The notes: generated by a model from the letters alone, not told the origin. Positions 33,196-44,200 are shown, numbered from the stretch's first letter. The stretch: 64,000 bases of DNA from Flavobacterium gelatinilyticum (GCF_027111295.1 NZ_CP114287.1:1116001-1180000); one strand, 5' to 3'. Numbers and translations are program-made.

Positions 33196-33891
33196 ATGCT
33201 TACAGCAAAAAATTTGACCAAAAAGTATGGCGATCACATCGCTTTAAAAGCCTTAAACTTAACAATAAACGAAGGAGAGATCTTTGCGCTTTTGGGTCAG
33301 AACGGAGCCGGAAAAACCACTACAATCAATTTATTTCTGGGTTTTATTGAACCTACATCAGGCGAATTGGAAATCAACAATATATCGGTTACTGAAAACA
33401 CGCAGGAAACCAAAAAACATGTCGCTTATATTCCTGAAACCGTAATGTTGTACCCTAATTTAACAGGTTTAGAGAACCTTAAATTTTTCTCTTCACTGGC
33501 CGGTTTCAAATATTCTAAAGGCGAACTGACTTATTTTTTAAACAAAGCCGGATTACAAACCACGGCACATGATCAGTATCTGGGCGGTTATTCTAAAGGA
33601 ATGCGTCAAAAAGTAGGTATCGCCATTGCTATAGCCAAAAAAGCGAAAGTACTTTTACTGGACGAACCTACAAGCGGACTGGATCCAAAAGCTTCTAATG
33701 AATTTTCTCAGATTTTAAAAGAACTTTCGGCAGATGGAACGGCAATTTTAATGGCAACGCACGATATTTTCAGGGCAAGAGAAGTCGCATCGCACATCGG
33801 GATCATGAAACAGGGAAACTTAGTTACGGTTATCGAAGCCGATAAAATCTCGGCCAACGAACTGGAAAACTTGTATTTACAGACAGTTTAA
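33196..33891 (+). CDS. ABC transporter ATP-binding protein (CcmA/NosF-like)
   Basis: A 231-residue ATPase with Walker A GQNGAGKT (34-41), signature GGYSKGMRQKVGIA, Walker B KVLLLDEPTSGLDP and H-loop MATHD. This subtype partners with ABC-2 type permeases, as in NosFY or exporter systems. The stop is 1 bp before the ATG of the TonB receptor, and two ABC-2 permeases follow the receptor, so this ATPase very likely energises them. It acts at the inner membrane on the cytoplasmic side. Substrate unknown. Confidence 0.95.
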   Translation: MLTAKNLTKKYGDHIALKALNLTINEGEIFALLGQNGAGKTTTINLFLGFIEPTSGELEINNISVTENTQETKKHVAYIPETVMLYPNLTGLENLKFFSSLAGFKYSKGELTYFLNKAGLQTTAHDQYLGGYSKGMRQKVGIAIAIAKKAKVLLLDEPTSGLDPKASNEFSQILKELSADGTAILMATHDIFRAREVASHIGIMKQGNLVTVIEADKISANELENLYLQTV

Positions 33892-33892
33892 G

Positions 33893-36346
33893 ATGAAAAA
33901 CATATTCTATATTCTATTCTTAACCGGTCTTGCCAATCAGATTCAGGCACAGGAAATAAAAGGAAAAGTAGTTGACAGTAATTCTAAAGAAACGATTATT
34001 GGAGCATCAGTTCAATTATTAAATTCTGATAAAGAAACAATTACAGATTCAGACGGAAATTTCACGATTGAAGGACAGGGAATATTAGAAATTTCTTTTG
34101 TAGGATATCAATCCATACGGGTAAAATCGGGTTCAGGGTTTCTTACTATTGCGCTTCAGGTTGACCGAAACGAATTGCAGACGGTCGAAATCGTAGGACG
34201 TTCGTCTAAAAAGTACAACAGTGACTATTCGTTTGCCGCGACCAAAACAGCTGCACTAAACAAAGATATTCCGCAGTCTATTTCGACAGTGACCAAAGAA
34301 TTAATTGCAGACAAAGGCGCTTTTTATCTGGCCGATGCAGTAAAAATGTCCAGCGGCGTTATTCCGGCAAGTTATTACAACCAATATACAATCCGCGGGA
34401 TCAGTCAGAACGAAGAAGGACAGATTATTAACGGAATGCGAACGCGCCAGTATTATTTTCTGCAGCCTTTAACGAGTAATATCGAACGTGTAGAGGTTAT
34501 AAAAGGACCCTCGAGTGCTGCATTTTCATCTGTTGACCCGGGCGGCAGCATCAATATGGTGACCAAAAAACCACTGACAACAGACCGAAAAGAAATCAGC
34601 ATGAGCGCCGGAAGTTTCAGCACCCTGCGCGGCACACTTGATTTTACAGGTCCGCTGAACGATTCCAAAACCCTTTTATACAGGGTAAACGGAGCATATC
34701 AACAGGCCAAATCGTTTCGGGATTTAGTTAACAATAAATCGTTCCTCATTTCGCCTTCTTTCAGTTATATTCCAAATGAAAAAACAGCAATCAATACCGA
34801 ATTAATTATCAGCGATATGACCGGAATTCTGGATCGCGGTCAGCCTATTTTTGGTGCTGTGGCCGGAAAAACCAGTTTAACCAAAACACCGATCAGCCTG
34901 AATCTGGGAGCTCCGGATGATTATTTTAAATCGAAAGAAATGATCCTGACCACCAATTTTACACATAAATTCAATTCTAAAATTGGTTTCAATGCCGCTT
35001 ATATGAAACAAACCTGGACAGAAGACCTTCAGGAACACCGTACAAACAATGCTTTTGCGGTTGACATGAACAATCAGCCTGTTACGAGCCTGGCAATGAT
35101 GCAGTTTATAGAACGTGAACAGAATTGGGATATTGACAATTTGAGTGCCTATTTAAATTTCGATTTTAAAACCGGAAAGCTCAATCATAAATTACTGACA
35201 GGTTATGATTTAAGCAGCTGGAACAAAAACAAAGGCGGCGGACAAAACGCGGCCCGGGGTTATTTACTGAATGACGGAACTGTTGCTGCAACTTTTGTTC
35301 CTACAAATGCCGCAAATTACCAAACGGTTACGATTGACGGTATTGTACTGCCAAAACCCAACGTTGAATATTTCAATTTAAATAACCCGAAATATACAAT
35401 CACGAGTCCGGAAGATTATACACTAAATGTCCGTACTGCCCTTCCATCGGCATTAACGACAACAAATGCGATTTATATTCAGAATCAGATTCAGTGGGAG
35501 AAATTCACTTTTTTACTAGGTTTACGAAATGAGTGGTTTGCTGATATTACTAATTATGAAACCAGTAACGAATTAAAGGTTAAAAAATCGGCTTTGCTGC
35601 CAAGAATCGGGATAACTTATGCGGTAAACAGCATTATAAATGTTTATACTACCTATCTTGAAGGCTATCAGCCCCAATCGAACACCGTAACTTTAATGCC
35701 ACAAACGGGAAATTTAGCAGGCGGCAGTTTGTTTGATCCTTTAGAAAGTAATCTGAAAGAAGCGGGCATCAAAACTACCTTCTTAAACAACAGCATTACT
35801 TTTAACGCAGCAGTTTATGAGATCAATCAGCGCAATATTTTAATGAATGCCAATGATCCTGTAAATCCCGATCTGCTGGTTACAAGAGGTGCCGAAAGAA
35901 GCCGTGGTTTCGAATGCGATTTAGCCGGTTACATCACACCCGACTGGCAGATTAATGCATCCTACAGTTATATTGATGCCGAAATTATCCGCGACAGCAA
36001 TCCGGCATTAATTGGAGCCAGAAAACAGAACACGCCAAAGAACAGCGCCAATTTGTGGACTCGTTACAACTTTGCTGCAGATTCTGCTTTAAAAGATCTC
36101 GGAATTGGTCTCGGGGTTCAGTACCAAAGCAGTAAAGTGCCCTGGTTTACCAGAGATTTTACTCTTCCTGATTTTACCATTTTCGACGCGGCATTGTTTT
36201 ACAAACCAAGTCAAAGCAATGTACAAATTGCCCTTAATGCCGGCAATTTATTAAATAAAACGTATTGGTTAGGTGCACAGAATTATTTCCGTTTATTTCC
36301 CGGAAGTCCAAGAAATGCAAGCCTTACCGTAACTTATAAATTTTAA
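33893..36346 (+). CDS. TonB-dependent siderophore-type receptor within an ABC operon
   Basis: An 817-residue receptor: signal peptide (ending near IQAQ), carboxypeptidase-like domain (residues 20-100, GKVVDSNSKETIIGASVQLL), a siderophore-type plug (DIPQSISTVTKELIADKGAF, YYNQYTIRGISQNEEGQIIN, IERVEVIKGPSSAAF, GSINMVTKKP) and a barrel ending SLTVTYKF. Its ATG lies 1 bp after the ATPase stop and the first permease starts 5 bp after its stop, so it is an integral part of the ABC operon. This suggests a chelated metal or peptide ligand handled by both receptor and ABC unit. Confidence 0.95.
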   Translation: MKNIFYILFLTGLANQIQAQEIKGKVVDSNSKETIIGASVQLLNSDKETITDSDGNFTIEGQGILEISFVGYQSIRVKSGSGFLTIALQVDRNELQTVEIVGRSSKKYNSDYSFAATKTAALNKDIPQSISTVTKELIADKGAFYLADAVKMSSGVIPASYYNQYTIRGISQNEEGQIINGMRTRQYYFLQPLTSNIERVEVIKGPSSAAFSSVDPGGSINMVTKKPLTTDRKEISMSAGSFSTLRGTLDFTGPLNDSKTLLYRVNGAYQQAKSFRDLVNNKSFLISPSFSYIPNEKTAINTELIISDMTGILDRGQPIFGAVAGKTSLTKTPISLNLGAPDDYFKSKEMILTTNFTHKFNSKIGFNAAYMKQTWTEDLQEHRTNNAFAVDMNNQPVTSLAMMQFIEREQNWDIDNLSAYLNFDFKTGKLNHKLLTGYDLSSWNKNKGGGQNAARGYLLNDGTVAATFVPTNAANYQTVTIDGIVLPKPNVEYFNLNNPKYTITSPEDYTLNVRTALPSALTTTNAIYIQNQIQWEKFTFLLGLRNEWFADITNYETSNELKVKKSALLPRIGITYAVNSIINVYTTYLEGYQPQSNTVTLMPQTGNLAGGSLFDPLESNLKEAGIKTTFLNNSITFNAAVYEINQRNILMNANDPVNPDLLVTRGAERSRGFECDLAGYITPDWQINASYSYIDAEIIRDSNPALIGARKQNTPKNSANLWTRYNFAADSALKDLGIGLGVQYQSSKVPWFTRDFTLPDFTIFDAALFYKPSQSNVQIALNAGNLLNKTYWLGAQNYFRLFPGSPRNASLTVTYKF

Positions 36347-36351
36347 TTTAT

Positions 36352-37803
36352 ATGACTTTTTTACATACAGAACTCCTTATAGCCCGACATTTTAAAAATT
36401 CAGTTTTTAAAAATCCGGCTGTTTACATCATAACATTTTTTATTGGCGTGCTGCTTTTGTACGCTGTATTTTTGGGCTGGGACAATTACAACAGCCAAAA
36501 CGAAACGAGCGAAAAATACCAGCATGAATCGCGAGAAGACTGGCTGAAAAATCCGGATAAGAATCCGCACAGGATGGCGCATTACGGCAATTTTGCTTTT
36601 AGAAAAAATACTTCGCTGAGTGTTTTCGAATTTGGTATGGAACCGTTTTTCGGGAATGCTATTTTCCTTGAAGCGCACAAACAAAACACCGCCAATTTCT
36701 CCGAAGCCGGTTTCTCTAACAGTATGCTTCGCTTTGGCGAGATCAGTATTGCCATGGTTTTTCAGGTTTTACTGCCCCTGCTGATTTTTTTCTTAGGGTT
36801 TAATGCCGTGGCTTACGAAAGAGAAAATGGGACTTTAAAACTGCTTTTAAGTCAGGGAATCAACTGGAAACAACTTTTATTTGGGAAAATTCTCGGCATT
36901 GCCGGTGTTATAATGCTGCTTTTTATTCCGGCCGTAATTATATTGGTTTTCGTATGGCTTTTGCTTCAAAACTTTACAATTTCTGCAGATGATACTTTTA
37001 AAATGATCTTGTTTGTTGGGTTTCATTTTATTTATCTGATGTTTTTCTGCGTGATTGCCGTTTTGGTTTCGGCGTCAAGCAAAACATCAAAAAAAGCGTT
37101 GGTTTCGCTAATTGGAATCTGGCTGATCCTGACTATTATCCTGCCAAGAACTACGCAGGCAATTGGTGCTTATTTATATGAAGCTCCGTCAAAGGTTCAG
37201 TTTGGCAGCAATATCGAAAAAGATATTCTCAAACAAGGCGACAGCCACAACCCAAACGATGTGCATTACAAAGCAATAAAAGATTCTTTGCTGCGAACAT
37301 ACAAAGTCGATTCGGTACAAAAACTGCCTTTCAATTATTCCGGATTTATTATGACCGAAGGTGAAAGAATCAGCTCTAATATTTACAATCAGCACCTGGA
37401 AGATCTTCTTAAAATTTATGCGAAACAGAATAGTTTTTCAAAGGCGGTTTCATTCCTGAATCCGTATATCGCAATGAAGAATTTATCTATGGGATTATCG
37501 AATACTGATTATGATTCGTACATCGATTTTCAGAAACAAGCCGAAGTATACCGTTATAATATGGCGCAGAAAATGAATGCTTTGCAGATAAAATACATCA
37601 GCAACAAAAAGCCGGGACCAAATGACAAACCGCTTACAATTGGCAAAGAACACTGGGCTGATGTTGAGGAATTTCATTATGAGCCAAAAGGAATTGCTGA
37701 CGTTTTAAAGACCGAAATTCTCTCTATAATCTCGATTACGCTCTGGATTATAATCTTGTTTTTTCTTATTCGTTTCGCAGCCAAAAACCTTAAAGCAATC
37801 TAA
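36352..37803 (+). CDS. ABC-2 type permease with large extracytoplasmic loop (first)
   Basis: A 483-residue inner-membrane permease. One N-terminal helix (about 22-45) is followed by a roughly 105-residue extracytoplasmic segment, then five or so helices starting AMVFQVLLPLLIFFLGFNAVAYERENGTLKLLLSQG, the typical ABC-2 signature. A second long extracytoplasmic loop (about 275-445) precedes the last helix. The layout matches DUF3526-type permeases. It pairs with the following permease (2-bp gap) as a heterodimer driven by the ATPase at 33196. Substrate and direction unknown. Confidence 0.92.
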   Translation: MTFLHTELLIARHFKNSVFKNPAVYIITFFIGVLLLYAVFLGWDNYNSQNETSEKYQHESREDWLKNPDKNPHRMAHYGNFAFRKNTSLSVFEFGMEPFFGNAIFLEAHKQNTANFSEAGFSNSMLRFGEISIAMVFQVLLPLLIFFLGFNAVAYERENGTLKLLLSQGINWKQLLFGKILGIAGVIMLLFIPAVIILVFVWLLLQNFTISADDTFKMILFVGFHFIYLMFFCVIAVLVSASSKTSKKALVSLIGIWLILTIILPRTTQAIGAYLYEAPSKVQFGSNIEKDILKQGDSHNPNDVHYKAIKDSLLRTYKVDSVQKLPFNYSGFIMTEGERISSNIYNQHLEDLLKIYAKQNSFSKAVSFLNPYIAMKNLSMGLSNTDYDSYIDFQKQAEVYRYNMAQKMNALQIKYISNKKPGPNDKPLTIGKEHWADVEEFHYEPKGIADVLKTEILSIISITLWIIILFFLIRFAAKNLKAI

Positions 37804-37805
37804 TT

Positions 37806-39149
37806 ATGTTACAACTCTTATTTAAAAATTTTATACGCTCAAAAGGAACCAAAATTGGATTGCTTTTTTTACTGATTATTGGTTTCATAAGCCTTTTAAT
37901 TGGCCATCAGTTTCAGGAAAAACAACAAAATAGTATAGCTGAAACAGCAGTTTATCAAAAGGAACATATTGCGAGAAATGCTGCTTATCATAAAGACGAA
38001 ATTGGACTTTTGTTATATTACATCAAGTTTTCGCTGGTAAACAAAACCCTGCCTGTAAACAGTCTGGCAATTGGGCAGCGCGATGTAAATCCGTCGATTC
38101 AAACTGTAACGATCCGTGGACTGGAGGGTCAGAAATACGATTCGGAGCTCAATAACCCAAGTAATCTTCTGGCGGGAAATATCGACTTTAGTTTTGTGCT
38201 TTTGTACCTCTTCCCTCTTTTAATTATTGCTTTTTCGTATAATCTTATTTCCGAAGAAAAAGAATCCGGAACCTGGAAAATTGTAGCAACGCAGAGTTCT
38301 AATACCTTTGTATACATTTTGAAACTGTTTTATGTCCGAATCCTGAGTTTAATTGCTCTTTTGACTTTGGTGCTTATTTCAGCGGTTTTATTTCTGCAGA
38401 TTCCGGTTGACAAATCGTTTATTGCTTTTTACGGAATTTCAGTTTTGTACATCCTGTTTTGGTTTGCAGTTTGTTTTTTCATTGTTTCGCTTCAGAAAAA
38501 TTCGAATTTCAATGCCGTTATTTTATTGACAATCTGGCTGTTTCTAATTATCATTCTTCCGGCTGTTGTAAATACGTATATCATCAACAGATACAAAGTT
38601 CCTGAAGCTTTGGAACTGACTTTGAAACAGCGAAATGCGTATCATGAGAAATGGGATATGGATAAGCAGGAAACACTGGATAAATTCTACAAACATTACC
38701 CTCAGTTTAAAAATTACGTACTTCCTGAAAAAGAATTCAGCTGGCTTTGGTATTATGCGATGCAGCAAATGGGCGACGACGAATCGGCTGTACAATCCAG
38801 GGAATTAGAAACTAAACTCGAACAGCGAAACCGTGCCGGCGAATTAATCGCGCAGTTTATCCCTACAATTCATACGCAGATTCAGCTGAATGAAATTGCA
38901 AAATCGGATCTGAAGAACCAGCTTTTGTTTTTGAAAGAAACCGCAAAATTCCACGAAAAAATGCGTTTGTATTTTTATCCGAAGATTTTCGATAATGCTT
39001 CTGCAGAAAAGGAAAACTGGGAGAAGTTTAAAGTAGAAACTTTTAATGATACAACCGAAATTAGTTTTATGAAAGCATTTTTACCATTACTGCTTTTCAA
39101 TCTTTTATTGATTGGTTTTGGATGGCGGAATTTTCTCAGACTAGTTTAA
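37806..39149 (+). CDS. ABC-2 type permease, DUF3526-like (second)
   Basis: A 447-residue permease with the same layout as its neighbour: helix 1 (about 18-35), an extracytoplasmic segment, a membrane core beginning FVLLYLFPLLIIAFSYNLISEEKESGTWKIVATQ, a long extracytoplasmic loop (about 255-420) and a final helix. The segment NRYKVPEALELTLKQRNAYHEKWDM in the long loop is charged and predicted helical. It ends the ABC/receptor operon and is followed by a terminator. The two permeases share the ISEEKESGT/YERENGT motif but little else, suggesting an old duplication. Confidence 0.92.
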   Translation: MLQLLFKNFIRSKGTKIGLLFLLIIGFISLLIGHQFQEKQQNSIAETAVYQKEHIARNAAYHKDEIGLLLYYIKFSLVNKTLPVNSLAIGQRDVNPSIQTVTIRGLEGQKYDSELNNPSNLLAGNIDFSFVLLYLFPLLIIAFSYNLISEEKESGTWKIVATQSSNTFVYILKLFYVRILSLIALLTLVLISAVLFLQIPVDKSFIAFYGISVLYILFWFAVCFFIVSLQKNSNFNAVILLTIWLFLIIILPAVVNTYIINRYKVPEALELTLKQRNAYHEKWDMDKQETLDKFYKHYPQFKNYVLPEKEFSWLWYYAMQQMGDDESAVQSRELETKLEQRNRAGELIAQFIPTIHTQIQLNEIAKSDLKNQLLFLKETAKFHEKMRLYFYPKIFDNASAEKENWEKFKVETFNDTTEISFMKAFLPLLLFNLLLIGFGWRNFLRLV

Positions 39150-39195
39150 ACGCGGTATTTTTTTACCGCAAACAAACACATTAGAGTTACCAGAG

Positions 39196-39228
39196 GTTCG
39201 CAAAGTTTTTAAACAAAGCTTTGCGAAC
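39196..39228 (+). terminator. Intrinsic terminator
   Basis: Perfect 10-bp arms GTTCGCAAAG and CTTTGCGAAC, with a T-rich tail (TTTGCTTTTTT). It ends the ABC/receptor operon. Confidence 0.75.
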
Positions 39229-39370
39229 TTTGCTTTTTTATAGGTTTCGTTTTAAAGAAATCTTTGAGGGATTAGGGGTTGAGAAACACCTAAATCAAAC
39301 CTTTTCTGAATAATTTTTTTTAAAACATTCGATAATTTTATTTTATTTAGAATTAATATAAATAAACTTT

Positions 39371-39378
39371 TATATTTG
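39371..39378 (+). promoter_or_regulatory. Bacteroidota -7 promoter box for the ECF sigma gene
   Basis: TATATTTG followed by CC, a perfect TAnnTTTGC, 74 bp before the sigma factor ATG. Confidence 0.55.
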
Positions 39379-39452
39379 CCGCTTTCCGGACAGAACTTAG
39401 TAATTTTTAAAATTTACTTAATATTGCTTTTCCAAAAAATAAATCCTTTTTA

Positions 39453-40052
39453 ATGAACAACAATACCAGTTTCGAAACAGAACTTTTCCTTTCCTTTAAG
39501 GACGGAGACGAAACTGCGTTCAAGTTTTTCTATGATAAATATTTTAGGAGAATTCAATCTTTCAGCGTTCAGTTTATTTACGATCAGGACGAGGCTGAAA
39601 ACCTGGCTCAGGAAGCTTTACTACACCTCTGGCAGAACAAAGAAAATATAGAATCTATCAATGGGATTCAGGCTTTTTTATTTACATACGCCAAATCAAA
39701 ATGTCTCAATTTAATCCGCCACAATAAAGTGAAGGATAAATTCAAAAATGACCTTCTAAACCATAAAGAACGAGAACTGGATATCGAAGTATTAAATTCG
39801 ATTCAGTTCGATACTTTAGAATTAACCGAATTAGAACGTATAATTCAGGAATCTATCAGCGATCTGCCGCCAAAAACAAGAGAAGTTTTTATAAAAAAAC
39901 GCTTTGAGAATAAAAAAAATGCAGAAATCGCCGAAGAAATGAACGTTACTTTAAAAGCTGTTGAAGCCCACATGACCAAGGCTTTAAAGATTTTAAAAAC
40001 TAAATTATCCGATTATTTGTTCTTAATTTTTATTCTTATTTGTAATAATTAA
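39453..40052 (+). CDS. RNA polymerase ECF sigma factor
   Basis: A 199-residue sigma-70 family factor of the Bacteroidota FecI-like type. Region 2 spans about residues 22-95 (FYDKYFRRIQSFSVQFIYDQDEAENLAQEALLHLW, where the last part contacts -10 DNA) and region 4 spans about 130-185 (LPPKTREVFIKKRFENKKNAEIAEEMNVTLKAVEAHM). It is followed by a FecR-like anti-sigma and a SusC with an STN signalling domain, the complete parts of a cell-surface signalling cascade. It presumably drives the SusCD genes when ligand is present. Confidence 0.95.
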   Translation: MNNNTSFETELFLSFKDGDETAFKFFYDKYFRRIQSFSVQFIYDQDEAENLAQEALLHLWQNKENIESINGIQAFLFTYAKSKCLNLIRHNKVKDKFKNDLLNHKERELDIEVLNSIQFDTLELTELERIIQESISDLPPKTREVFIKKRFENKKNAEIAEEMNVTLKAVEAHMTKALKILKTKLSDYLFLIFILICNN

Positions 40053-40119
40053 AAATAAAAGGTAGGGTATTTTAATTCTGAAGTGTACTTACTATGGCGA
40101 GAAGTTTTAAAACGCAATT

Positions 40120-41223
40120 ATGACATCGGAAATTATAGACAAATACCTTTCTAAAGAAGCTTCAGAGCAGGAAGTTCAGGCACTTTTTGACTGGATTGAA
40201 GCATCAGAAGAAAACAAGAAACAATTTATAACGGCAAAGAAAGCCTGGGCTTTAAGCACTCTTTCTTCAAATGTATTAATTGATCCTGTTCCGGTAATCG
40301 AGATGAAACCAAAAAACAAAATCAGACAGTATTTGCAATACGCTGCCGTATTTTTAGTGTTTTTGGGTTTAGGATTCACTATTTTATTATTTAACCGCAA
40401 ATCTGAAACTCCAAAAGAAATTGTTCTGGAATTAGGCGACGGCCGTCTGGAATATTTCTCTGCAAAAAATCAGACCACATTATTAAATGATAAAGGTGAT
40501 TTAGTCGCTAAAAAATTTCCGAACCAGATTATTTACTTTGGCAGAGTACAGGATCACGAAGTTATTTACAATACACTTTCGGTTCCGTACGGAAAACGTT
40601 TCAGACTTAAACTTTCAGATGGTACTGTTGTGAGTTTAAATTCGGGAACTACTTTACGTTATCCGGAGCAGTTTGGTGCTGACGGAAATCGAAATGTTTA
40701 CCTGAGCGGTGAAGCATTTTTTGAAGTTGCCAAAGACAAAGAGCATCCGTTTATCGTGCATGCAAATCAGGCAGACATTGAAGTTCTCGGGACTAAGTTT
40801 AATGTGAGCGCTTATCCTGAAAACCCTACGGTTAATAGTACATTAATCGAAGGAAGCATCCGAATGTCTCAAGCTGTTAATCCTTCCAATGCCGTTCTCC
40901 TTGTCCCTAACCAGATGGCGACCTGGCAGAACAATTCTAAAAAACTGGTCTTAAAAGAAGTCGATCCGGCCTTTTATGCTGCCTGGACAAAAGGCGAACT
41001 TGCTTTTAAAGACACCCCATTTTCTACAATCGCTAAAATTATTCAGCGTACCTACGACGTTGAAATTGTCAATGAAAATTCTGACTTGGCCAGACAGAAT
41101 TTTACAGGTACAATTACGATCAGCGAGTCCAGTGTCGAGAATATTTTAGACCTGCTGAAACGCGACACGCCTTTTAATTATTCCATTCAACAAAAAACCA
41201 TTACGATCACCAATCCTCGATAA
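40120..41223 (+). CDS. FecR-like anti-sigma factor
   Basis: A 367-residue single-pass membrane protein. The cytoplasmic N-terminus (IDKYLSKEASEQEVQALFDWIEASEENK) binds sigma, a transmembrane helix lies at about residues 67-90, then the periplasmic FecR domain (PYGKRFRLKLSDGTVVSLNSGTTLRYPEQF, GEAFFEVAKDKEHPFIVHA, VLGTKFNVSAY) and a C-terminal DUF4974 (FKDTPFSTIAKIIQRTYDVEI). It receives the signal from the STN domain of the SusC receptor. Its stop is 10 bp before the SusC ATG. Confidence 0.95.
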   Translation: MTSEIIDKYLSKEASEQEVQALFDWIEASEENKKQFITAKKAWALSTLSSNVLIDPVPVIEMKPKNKIRQYLQYAAVFLVFLGLGFTILLFNRKSETPKEIVLELGDGRLEYFSAKNQTTLLNDKGDLVAKKFPNQIIYFGRVQDHEVIYNTLSVPYGKRFRLKLSDGTVVSLNSGTTLRYPEQFGADGNRNVYLSGEAFFEVAKDKEHPFIVHANQADIEVLGTKFNVSAYPENPTVNSTLIEGSIRMSQAVNPSNAVLLVPNQMATWQNNSKKLVLKEVDPAFYAAWTKGELAFKDTPFSTIAKIIQRTYDVEIVNENSDLARQNFTGTITISESSVENILDLLKRDTPFNYSIQQKTITITNPR

Positions 41224-41233
41224 ATAAACAAAC

Positions 41234-44200
41234 ATGACATTTACGATACAACCCGTTTTAAGAAAAATTCTGTTTTTCTTAGCCATACTTATATCTGGAT
41301 TTAAAGGATTTTCTCAGAATAAATTAATTACATTACAAGCCAAAAACAAACCTATCAGTCTAATTATCAAATCGATTGAAGAGCAGACTGATTTTAGAAT
41401 CATTTATAATGCAAGAAAAATTGACGCCGAACAACTGGCTGATTTAGATGTAAAAAACGCGGCTTTGGAGACTGCTTTAACGCAGTTATTAAAAGGCAGA
41501 AACATTTCGTTTTACATTCAGAAAAAACAGGTTTTATTAACCAGTTCACTTCCTGACACTTCAGATGCAACAGGTCAGGAAACCCAAAGACTGATCAGCG
41601 GAATAGTGTTTGACAGCAAGAGCAAACTGCCTCTTCCGGGCGCCACAGTACGTATAAAAGGAACCGGAATGGGCGCTATAACCGACTTTAACGGAAAATT
41701 TGTGTATCTATTAAAAGGAAACAACATTCCTGATCAGGTTCTTGAAGTGGGCTTTTTAGGAATGGAAACACAATCTCAAAAAGCGGATAACAAGAAAAAT
41801 TTTGTTTTCAATCTTAAAGAAGCTGCAGATGAGCTGAATCCGGTTGTGATCACTTCGTCTTACGGAACTGAAAAATTAAAAGAAGAAATTGTGGGGAGTA
41901 TTTCGACTTTGTATGCAAAAGATATTGCGGTTGAACAGGCTTCTGAAAGTTTCGATAAAATGATTACAGGTCAGATTCCGGGAGTTTTAGTTGAAAATAC
42001 TTCAGGAGTCGGTGGTCCCGTAAAAATTAATATTCGTGGTCAGGGAACGCTTCCTTCTTTTACAAATTCAAAAACAGGAACTTCAACGCAGCCTCTCTTT
42101 ATTGTTGACGGTGTTGTGATGAGTGAAGAATTTGGAATTGACAGTAACTATTTTAGCGGAAACGGTGATGCTACTGAAAACTTTATGAATCCATTAATGA
42201 AAATTGCACCGGAAAATATCGAAAGTCTTTCGGTTTTAAAAGATGCGGCTGCCGTGGGTATTTATGGTGCTGACGGAGCAAATGGTGTAATTATAATTAC
42301 TACCAAAAAAGGTAAAAAAGGTAAAGCAAAATTTGGTTTTTCTAATCAGCTGGGTATTTCTTCAGCGATTAATCAAATTAAATATTTAAATGGCGAACAG
42401 TATAATGAATTGCGCAATGAATACTTAAAAAATACCTCTCCGGGAACTGCCCTAACTCCGTATAATGGTGTTAACACAGATTGGTTTAGTCTCTTAAACA
42501 AAACCGGAGTTTATAATAAATACAATTTTAATGTTTCGGGAGCTACTTCAAAGTTTTCATACAGAACAAGTATCAATTATACAAAAATTGATGAACCGCA
42601 ATTTGGTAATGATACTAAACAATTAAATGCAGGGATTAACCTTGGATTCAACCATAAAAAACTGGACATTAATTTAATGCTTAATCCAAGTTATGTTCAA
42701 AAACATGCTCCAAATATTTTCTATACTTTCGCCTACCTTCCTACTTTATCTCCTTATAATGAAGATGGTTCTTATTCTTTCTTAGGTTCAAGCGGTATCA
42801 CCAGAGGAAATCCTCTTGCGGCAATTGAACAGAATAAAAATGAAAGTAATACTTATGGAATTTTAGGAAGCTTAAATTTGAATTATAAATTTAGTAAAGC
42901 TTTAAAATTCTCAACTCTTTTTGGTATTGATTATACAGATAAAGAACAGGATCGTTATTTTTCTGCTGAAAATGAAAGCGGAAGATTTCCCAATACTTTT
43001 GTTTTAGACGGTACTACGTATTCAAGATGGGGACGCCGACTTATAAATGAAAGAAACTCTACTAAATGGAACTGGCAGGGACAGCTTTTGTTTGAAAAAC
43101 AACTGAATGAAAACCACGGTATAGATGGTATTATTGGTTTTGAACTTGCCGAAGATAAAACTAATTTCAATTATCAGTCTGCCTTAGGATTTGTAAATCC
43201 GTATAAAATTAATGCTATATCTGATGCTATTAAGGATGACAATCCAAATACGCCGGAAGACGAATCAAAAGACAATCAGACTTTTGGTAATGACATCAGC
43301 TATAATTCCAGAGTTTCAGCATTTGCTCAGGCAAACTACAATTATAAAAAACGTTATTATTTCCTTGCTAATTTCCGTCGTGACGAAAGTTCTGTTTTTG
43401 GTGTCGATTCAAACGTTGCGCTAAACGGCGGTGCCGGAGCAAGCTGGATAATCAGCAACGAGAAATTTCTTGACAAGAATACTTGGATTGATTTCTTAAA
43501 ATTAAAAACCAGCTACGGTTCAACAGGAAATTCAAGAATTGGTTCTTACCGTTCTAAAGGTTTGTATAACCTGCAGCAAAACGGCTATAATGGCTTAGAT
43601 GGCGCAACAACTGATACAGCACCAAATGGCAGTTTAAGCTGGGAAAAGAACACTAAGTTCAATGCCGGAATCGATTTTAATGTTTTTAAACGTGTAGAAT
43701 TATCCGTTGAATATTATTATAACGCTCTAAGCGATTTGATTACAACAAGAGACATTCCTACTGAAACGGGTTACAGTTCACTTCAGTTAAATGCTGCTGA
43801 TATGTACAATAGAGGTTTTGAATTTTCTACCCGAATTAAATGGGTAACAAGCGACGCTTTTAAATGGATTACATCTTTTAATATTTCGACTGTACAAAAT
43901 AAAGTAACTGCTTTAAAAGGTTTGGGAAGTGATTATTCTCAAGCCGAAGTGGCACTTGCCCAAAAAATTGGTTACAGCACCACTACAATCTGGGGGATAA
44001 ACTGGGTTGGGGTTGATCCTGCAACAGGAAGAAACCTTGTTGAAAAGAATGGTAAAGTATACGATATTATGACTTACAGATCCTTGTATTCTATAGCAGA
44101 CTGGGAACCTATTGGAGACAGACAGCCGGATGCTTATGGTGGTTTTTACAATAGTTTTTCTTTTTATAATAATCTGGTTTTATCTTTTAGAGGTGATTTC

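Larger units (their letters stand above)
39150..39452. other. Gap between the ABC operon and the sigma-factor operon
   Basis: 303 bp containing a terminator (39196-39228), a GAGGGATTAGGGGTTGAG stretch like the G-rich repeat at 11261, and a promoter box at 39371. No gene is seen. Confidence 0.7.
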
